From positions 1 through 52,050 of the forward strand of contig CAYXVB010000001.1 of NCBI GenBank assembly GCA_964467785.1: 52,050 nucleotides of DNA, read 5' to 3'. The stretch comes from CAYXVB01 sp964467785 (lineage in GTDB: Bacteria > Bdellovibrionota > UBA1018). Made by a program: the position numbers and the translations under genes. Numbering within the stretch: position 1 is the stretch's first letter; the number at the start of each line of letters is the position of its first letter. Shown here piece by piece: positions 48,983 to 52,050 of this stretch. The notes below the pieces were generated by a model that searched no databases, was not told where the DNA came from, and saw nothing but the letters and a program-made list of their open reading frames with translations.

Positions 48983-49617
48983 GCAAGCTTCGGACGTTTC
49001 CCCGCATCGTATTGGCCTCGACTTCTCCCAGGCGCATCGAGCTCTTGCAGGGGCTTGGGCTCAAGCCGCTGGTCCGCTCGCCGGATGCCGATGAGACTCC
49101 GCGCAGAGGCGAGTCGCCGAGAGCGCTGGTCTCGCGTCTGGCGCTCGCAAAGGCGGTTTCGGTGGCGGATGGTCTCGACGATTTCGAGCTCTCTCTGGTC
49201 GTCGCCGCCGATACCATCGTCGTCGCCCCCGGCGGAAAGAGGATCCTCGGCAAGCCTCGCGGCGTCGCGGAGGCCCGGGCCATGCTCAAAAGCCTGGCTG
49301 GCCACACGCACACGGTCCTGACCGGTTACTGCATCCACCCTGTCGGCTTCGATGGGAAGTCGGTTAACCGTCCCTTGGTGCGGGTCGTTACGTCGCGTGT
49401 GACGATGCGAAAGCTTTCGACCGCGGATATCGCGGCTTACGTCGCCACGGGCGAGCCAATGGACAAGGCGGGCTCCTACGCCGCGCAGGGCATTGGCATG
49501 GCGCTGATCGAGTCGATCCGGGGCAGCTACGCTAACGTCGTCGGGCTGCCCGTCGCGCAGCTACTCTCCGATCTTGAAGATCGCTTCCGGCTTGAGTTAT
49601 TAAGCTGGAAGAGATGA
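48979..49617 (+). CDS. maf: Maf-family nucleotide pyrophosphatase
   Basis: 212 residues with IVLASTSPRRIELLQGLGLK, SPDADETPRRGESPRALVSR, VVAADTIVV, HTHTVLTGYCI and GSYAAQGIGMALIESIRGSY, the Maf signature. Maf proteins hydrolyse dTTP, UTP or modified nucleoside triphosphates. GTG start coupled to the HATPase gene, and ATGA coupled to yggS downstream. Confidence 0.95.
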   Translation: MSKLRTFPRIVLASTSPRRIELLQGLGLKPLVRSPDADETPRRGESPRALVSRLALAKAVSVADGLDDFELSLVVAADTIVVAPGGKRILGKPRGVAEARAMLKSLAGHTHTVLTGYCIHPVGFDGKSVNRPLVRVVTSRVTMRKLSTADIAAYVATGEPMDKAGSYAAQGIGMALIESIRGSYANVVGLPVAQLLSDLEDRFRLELLSWKR

Positions 49618-50318
49618 GCACACTCAAAGATCGTTACGAAACTATCCTCGCTTCCGTCCGCAAGATCGCCGGTGATCGAGCCACCCTCCTGGCCGTGAGC
49701 AAAGGTCAGAGCATCGACGATATCGAGGCGCTTTATCGGTTGGGCCATCGGGACTTCGGTGAAAATTACGCGCAAGAGCTCGTCGAAAAGGCCCGCGAGC
49801 TGGGGGAGGTCCGTGGTTGCACGGACATCCGTTGGCACTTCATCGGCCATCTCCAGACCAACAAAGTCAAGATGGTCCTCCCCTGGGTTTCGTTCGTGCA
49901 CACGGTGGACTCCGAGAAGCTCGCGCGCGAGCTCGACAAGACTTGCACAAAGCTGGGACGTCCCGGCAAACTCCCCGTCTTCGTGGAGGTGAACATCGAT
50001 CGTGAAGCCTCCAAGGCCGGACTCGAGCCAGAGTCCGTGCCCGCGTTCGTCAACTCGCTTCCCGCTTCCTGCCCGTCGCTCGAGATCCGCGGGCTGATGT
50101 GCATTCCGGAGGCGGGACTTCCGGAGTCGGAAACCCGCGCCGCCTTTCGTCGCCTCAAGGAGCTCGAAGCTTCGTGCCGTCCGGTTTCCGGTGGCGCGCT
50201 TTCGATGGGCATGTCCTCGGATTTCTCGATGGCGCTGGAGGAGGGGTCCACCCATGTGCGCGTCGGCACCGCGCTCTTTGGTCCCCGTCACTATCCTGAG
50301 AAAAAGGCCGGACCGTGA
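49614..50318 (+). CDS. yggS: YggS/PROSC-family PLP homeostasis protein
   Basis: 234 residues. The PLP Lys is in TLLAVSKGQSIDD, followed by GHRDFGENYAQELVEKA, WHFIGHLQTNK, VEVNIDREASKAGLEP, GLMCIPEAG and LSMGMSSDFSMALEEGSTHV with the phosphate-binding loop. The fold is an alanine-racemase-like barrel that buffers pyridoxal phosphate. Coupled by four bases to both neighbours. Confidence 0.96.
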   Translation: MSTLKDRYETILASVRKIAGDRATLLAVSKGQSIDDIEALYRLGHRDFGENYAQELVEKARELGEVRGCTDIRWHFIGHLQTNKVKMVLPWVSFVHTVDSEKLARELDKTCTKLGRPGKLPVFVEVNIDREASKAGLEPESVPAFVNSLPASCPSLEIRGLMCIPEAGLPESETRAAFRRLKELEASCRPVSGGALSMGMSSDFSMALEEGSTHVRVGTALFGPRHYPEKKAGP

Positions 50319-51007
50319 CGGCATCCTTTCTCGCGCGGCTGCCAAGGGCGTATCCGGAGCTGAGCCACATCGAGGCGCCCGCGCTCGAGCGTTTTTTGGA
50401 ATCTGGCGTGGAAGTCACCCTCAAGGAGGGATCCAGGATCTTCGGCGAAGGGGATGGCTGCCAGAGCTATCTGCTTTTGCTCGAAGGTTCGGTTCGAGTG
50501 CGCAAGGTCTCCGAGTCGGGGCGCGAAATCGTCCTTTACCGAATGGAGCCGGGGCAGACTTGCATTCTCACCACGACCTGCTTGATCTCGGGTGAGGATT
50601 ATCCGGCCGAGGCGATCGCCGAGACGGACGTGCGCGCCTTGGCGATACCTAAGGCAAGCTTCGAGCGGGCTCTCTCGCAGTCGGCGCAATTTCGGCATTT
50701 TATCTTCGCCGTCTATGCGCAGCGGATCTCCCACCTGATCCTCCTCGTGGAGGATGTGGCTTTTGGGAAAATGGATGGCCGCCTCGCGCAGAAACTACTC
50801 GCGTTGCTTTCGGGCCCCATGGCCATGGCACAGCGCATAGAGATCACCCATCAGGAACTCGCCGCTGAGCTCGGTACGATGCGCGAAGTGGTGAGCCGGC
50901 TTCTCAAGGAATTCGAGCACCAGGGTCTGGTGGTGCTCGGTCGAGGTTTCGTGGAAGTTCGGAATCCCATGGGGCTTGTAAATATATCAAGAAATACAAA
51001 CACTTAA
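50315..51007 (+). CDS. Crp/Fnr-family transcriptional regulator
   Basis: 230 residues. An N-terminal cyclic-nucleotide-binding-like beta roll (GSRIFGEGDGCQSYLLLLEG, PGQTCILTTTCLISGEDYPA) and C-terminal winged helix (ITHQELAAELGTMREVVSRL). Cys in CILTTTCLISGEDYPAEA recall the NNR/Dnr-like group but there is no Fnr Fe-S Cys cluster, so the signal is unclear. Fnr-type boxes at 28568 and a palindrome just downstream (51033) are candidate targets. GTG start overlaps yggS. Confidence 0.92.
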   Translation: MTASFLARLPRAYPELSHIEAPALERFLESGVEVTLKEGSRIFGEGDGCQSYLLLLEGSVRVRKVSESGREIVLYRMEPGQTCILTTTCLISGEDYPAEAIAETDVRALAIPKASFERALSQSAQFRHFIFAVYAQRISHLILLVEDVAFGKMDGRLAQKLLALLSGPMAMAQRIEITHQELAAELGTMREVVSRLLKEFEHQGLVVLGRGFVEVRNPMGLVNISRNTNT

Positions 51008-51032
51008 GAGTTTCGCTTTTTTTCGCTCTTAG

Positions 51033-51045
51033 GTGACAATGTCAC
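51033..51045. promoter_or_regulatory. perfect palindrome upstream of the YgaP-like gene
   Basis: GTGACAATGTCAC, six pairs around a central A, located between the Crp/Fnr-type regulator and the YgaP-like gene. It resembles Crp/Fnr-family half sites (GTGA/TCAC) with compressed spacing and may be bound by the adjacent regulator. Confidence 0.5.
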
Positions 51046-51099
51046 AGTCATTTTGAGGGGTTCTGGATATTCTGGTTTCAGGACATAGGAGAAATGACC

Positions 51100-51294
51100 A
51101 TGAAATGCAATGCTGGTGGTTTGGATCGCGCGCTCCGTGTGGTGGTGGGACTGGGGCTCCTTTCGCTGGTATTTGTGGGTCCCGAGACCCCTTACGGTTG
51201 GATCGGTCTGGTGCCGCTGCTGACGGGCGCCGTGGGCTTTTGCCCGCTCTACCCGATTTTCAAGATCAACACGTGCAAGGTCAAGAGCGGCTGA
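51100..51294 (+). CDS. DUF2892 / YgaP-like inner membrane protein
   Basis: 64 residues from ATG 51100 (AGGAG eight bases upstream; an ATG two codons earlier is too close). KCNAGGLDRALRVVVGLGLL and GWIGLVPLLTGAVGFCPLYP, INTCKVKSG match the small two-helix DUF2892/YgaP C-terminal family, often with a rhodanese and often under Fnr/ArsR control. It follows a Crp/Fnr-type gene and a palindrome and ends at a strong terminator. Confidence 0.92.
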   Translation: MKCNAGGLDRALRVVVGLGLLSLVFVGPETPYGWIGLVPLLTGAVGFCPLYPIFKINTCKVKSG

Positions 51295-51329
51295 ATTTAG
51301 CCCGATTCCTGACTGTTATGTATTGAGAG

Positions 51330-51358
51330 ACCCCCTCCAAAAGAGGGGGTTTTGTTTT
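51330..51358 (+). terminator. Rho-independent terminator
   Basis: ACCCCCTC-CAAAA-GAGGGGGT followed by TTTGTTTT, 35 bases after the YgaP-like stop. Confidence 0.9.
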
Positions 51359-51404
51359 GGGCGCGAAGTATGTTAACCCCTTGTTTGTCGTCATGACGTG
51401 ATGG

Positions 51405-51472
<68 letters not shown>

Positions 51473-51481
<9 letters not shown>

Positions 51482-51530
51482 TAATAAAAGCCGCCAAGCG
51501 TAAGCGAGGCGGCTTTTTTATTGGCGTGCC
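51473..51530 (+). terminator. terminator hairpin extended into the tRNA 3' end
   Basis: The core terminator GCCGCC (51490-51495)/GGCGGC (51508-51513) plus TTTTTT continues outward: GGCACGCCA (51473-51481, the tRNA 3' end with CCA) pairs with TGGCGTGCC (51522-51530). In total 20 of 23 positions pair across 51473-51495 and 51508-51530. Confidence 0.75.
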
Positions 51531-51585
51531 TCATAAATGGAAAGAACGCTCCAGTGGAGCGTTTGGTACATGCACATTTTTGAAA

Positions 51586-51960
51586 TCAGCGATGAACGCT
51601 TTTGTGAATGGTAGTCGGGCACTTCAAAGGCTTGATTGAAATCCCACTTTCGAACCGCTTTCCAGCAGCAATGCCTCCCAAAAACAGAGCACGATCTAAT
51701 TCACAACGAATTCCTACATCGCCAAAATTAAACTTTAACAGCAACACTCTTGATCCGCTGCTGTCTTTACCGTTCCCGTAGTTTGCACGTGTTTCATGGT
51801 CTGAGATTTCGCTAAGTGGTACCAGCTTTGATCCGACTACTTTCGCCTCACCAAGCCCAAATCGAATAGAAGATAGGTCCACCTTGCGTACATAAAAATT
51901 ATTATCCGAATAGAGAATAACTTCGAGCTTATGAGGTTTTGCATTGCTAGAAGTCCCCAT
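51586..51960 (-). CDS. hypothetical protein in AT-rich right-end region
   Basis: 124 residues (LEVILYSDNNFYVRKVDLSS, LLLKFNFGDVGIRCELDRAL), no recognised motif or family, no signal peptide. Base composition is clearly lower in GC than the rest of the window, suggesting transfer. The start codon is fused to the stop of the upstream gene (TAATG), which makes the frame convincing. It ends 55 bases after the tRNA hairpin, convergent with the tRNA. Confidence 0.65.
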   Translation of the reverse strand: MGTSSNAKPHKLEVILYSDNNFYVRKVDLSSIRFGLGEAKVVGSKLVPLSEISDHETRANYGNGKDSSGSRVLLLKFNFGDVGIRCELDRALFLGGIAAGKRFESGISIKPLKCPTTIHKSVHR

Positions 51961-52050
51961 TAGTTATTCGATTTCTCCTCGAAATCTTGCCCTGACAGAT
52001 ATGACATTCGGATCAGAAGGAGGTCTATGGGGAGCTGGCCCGATTTACCG
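51960..52050 (-). CDS. C-terminal end of an upstream gene (partial)
   Basis: The last 29 codons of a minus-strand frame entering from the right edge (GQLPIDLLLIRMSYLSGQDF, then EEKSNN and TAA). Its stop overlaps the ATG of the next gene by one base (TAATG), the usual sign of an operon. AT-rich like its neighbour. Too little is present for identification. Confidence 0.5.
   Translation of the reverse strand, partial: GKSGQLPIDLLLIRMSYLSGQDFEEKSNN

Noticed and set aside
49527..50345. 272-codon minus-strand frame
   Set aside because: Antisense of yggS and neighbours, no motifs.

Overview
The window looks like a chromosomal segment of a GC-rich (roughly 60%), Gram-negative, free-living bacterium. 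TolC-type and RND envelope pumps, lipoproteins, c-type cytochromes, TatA, NnrS and Crp/Fnr regulation all point that way. The mixture of FecR/SpoIIE/STAS regulators, small secreted Cys proteins and tri-haem lipoproteins makes me favour the Bdellovibrionota/Oligoflexia or a nearby delta-type lineage; this is inference only. Two runs of exactly ten N (14784-14793 and 18180-18189) show a scaffolded draft or metagenome assembly, so frameshifts and single-base oddities must be read with that in mind.

Layout. 1-4120 (minus): an efflux operon running TetR, TolC-like, HlyD-like, ABC ATPase, ABC ATPase (cut by the left edge), organised like a split YbhF system. 4319-5606: DoxX and a DsbA/FrnE-like oxidoreductase. 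5640-7120 (minus): a candidate yybP-ykoY manganese riboswitch, a GDT1/UPF0016 exporter and an internally deleted CDF transporter. 7269-11910: small secreted protein, HAD phosphatase, a cupredoxin gene with an in-frame UGA at the copper-ligand Cys followed by a five-fold Cys-rich repeat domain, and a CYP152-like P450 that has lost its haem-ligand Cys. 11957-20336: central metabolism and transport (CoA transferase, alcohol dehydrogenase, HAD phosphatase, glutathionyl-hydroquinone reductase, FadD, a truncated Gcr-like membrane protein, EamA transporter), with two very small minus-strand genes around the second N gap. 20358-26934: uncharacterised protein, tri-haem lipoprotein, and a DNA-metabolism cluster (metallo-beta-lactamase exonuclease, nuclease-helicase, YkgJ-type Cys cluster protein). 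26947-33128: ECF sigma factor, metzincin lipoprotein, NnrS with an Fnr-type box, HAMP and DUF2231-like membrane proteins, YebC, methyltransferase and a degenerate Y1 transposase-like protein. 33352-44332: Dps, frameshifted AEC transporter, methyltransferase/lipoprotein, RND pump, P-type ATPase, BON protein, DUF167, ferredoxin-NADP reductase, TatA. 44337-51294: a partner-switching regulatory cluster (FecR protein, HAMP-SpoIIE phosphatase, STAS plus zinc ribbon, HATPase) leading into a tightly overlapped maf-yggS-crp/fnr string and a YgaP-like protein. 51405-52050: tRNA-Arg(CCG) with an unusual hairpin that reaches back into its 3' end, then AT-rich foreign-looking genes.

The strongest candidates for new biology are: the cupredoxin with UGA exactly where the Cu-ligand Cys belongs, fused to tandem C-X5-CC-X5-C repeats; the Ser-for-Cys P450; the RecB-like nuclease fused to a DinG/XPD-type helicase beside a ligase-associated-type exonuclease with no ligase; the STAS-zinc-ribbon partner switch; and a 21-codon peptide whose Shine-Dalgarno sequence sits in a hairpin. 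Several genes are broken (CDF, AEC, Gcr-like, P450), so either gene decay or assembly error is common here.
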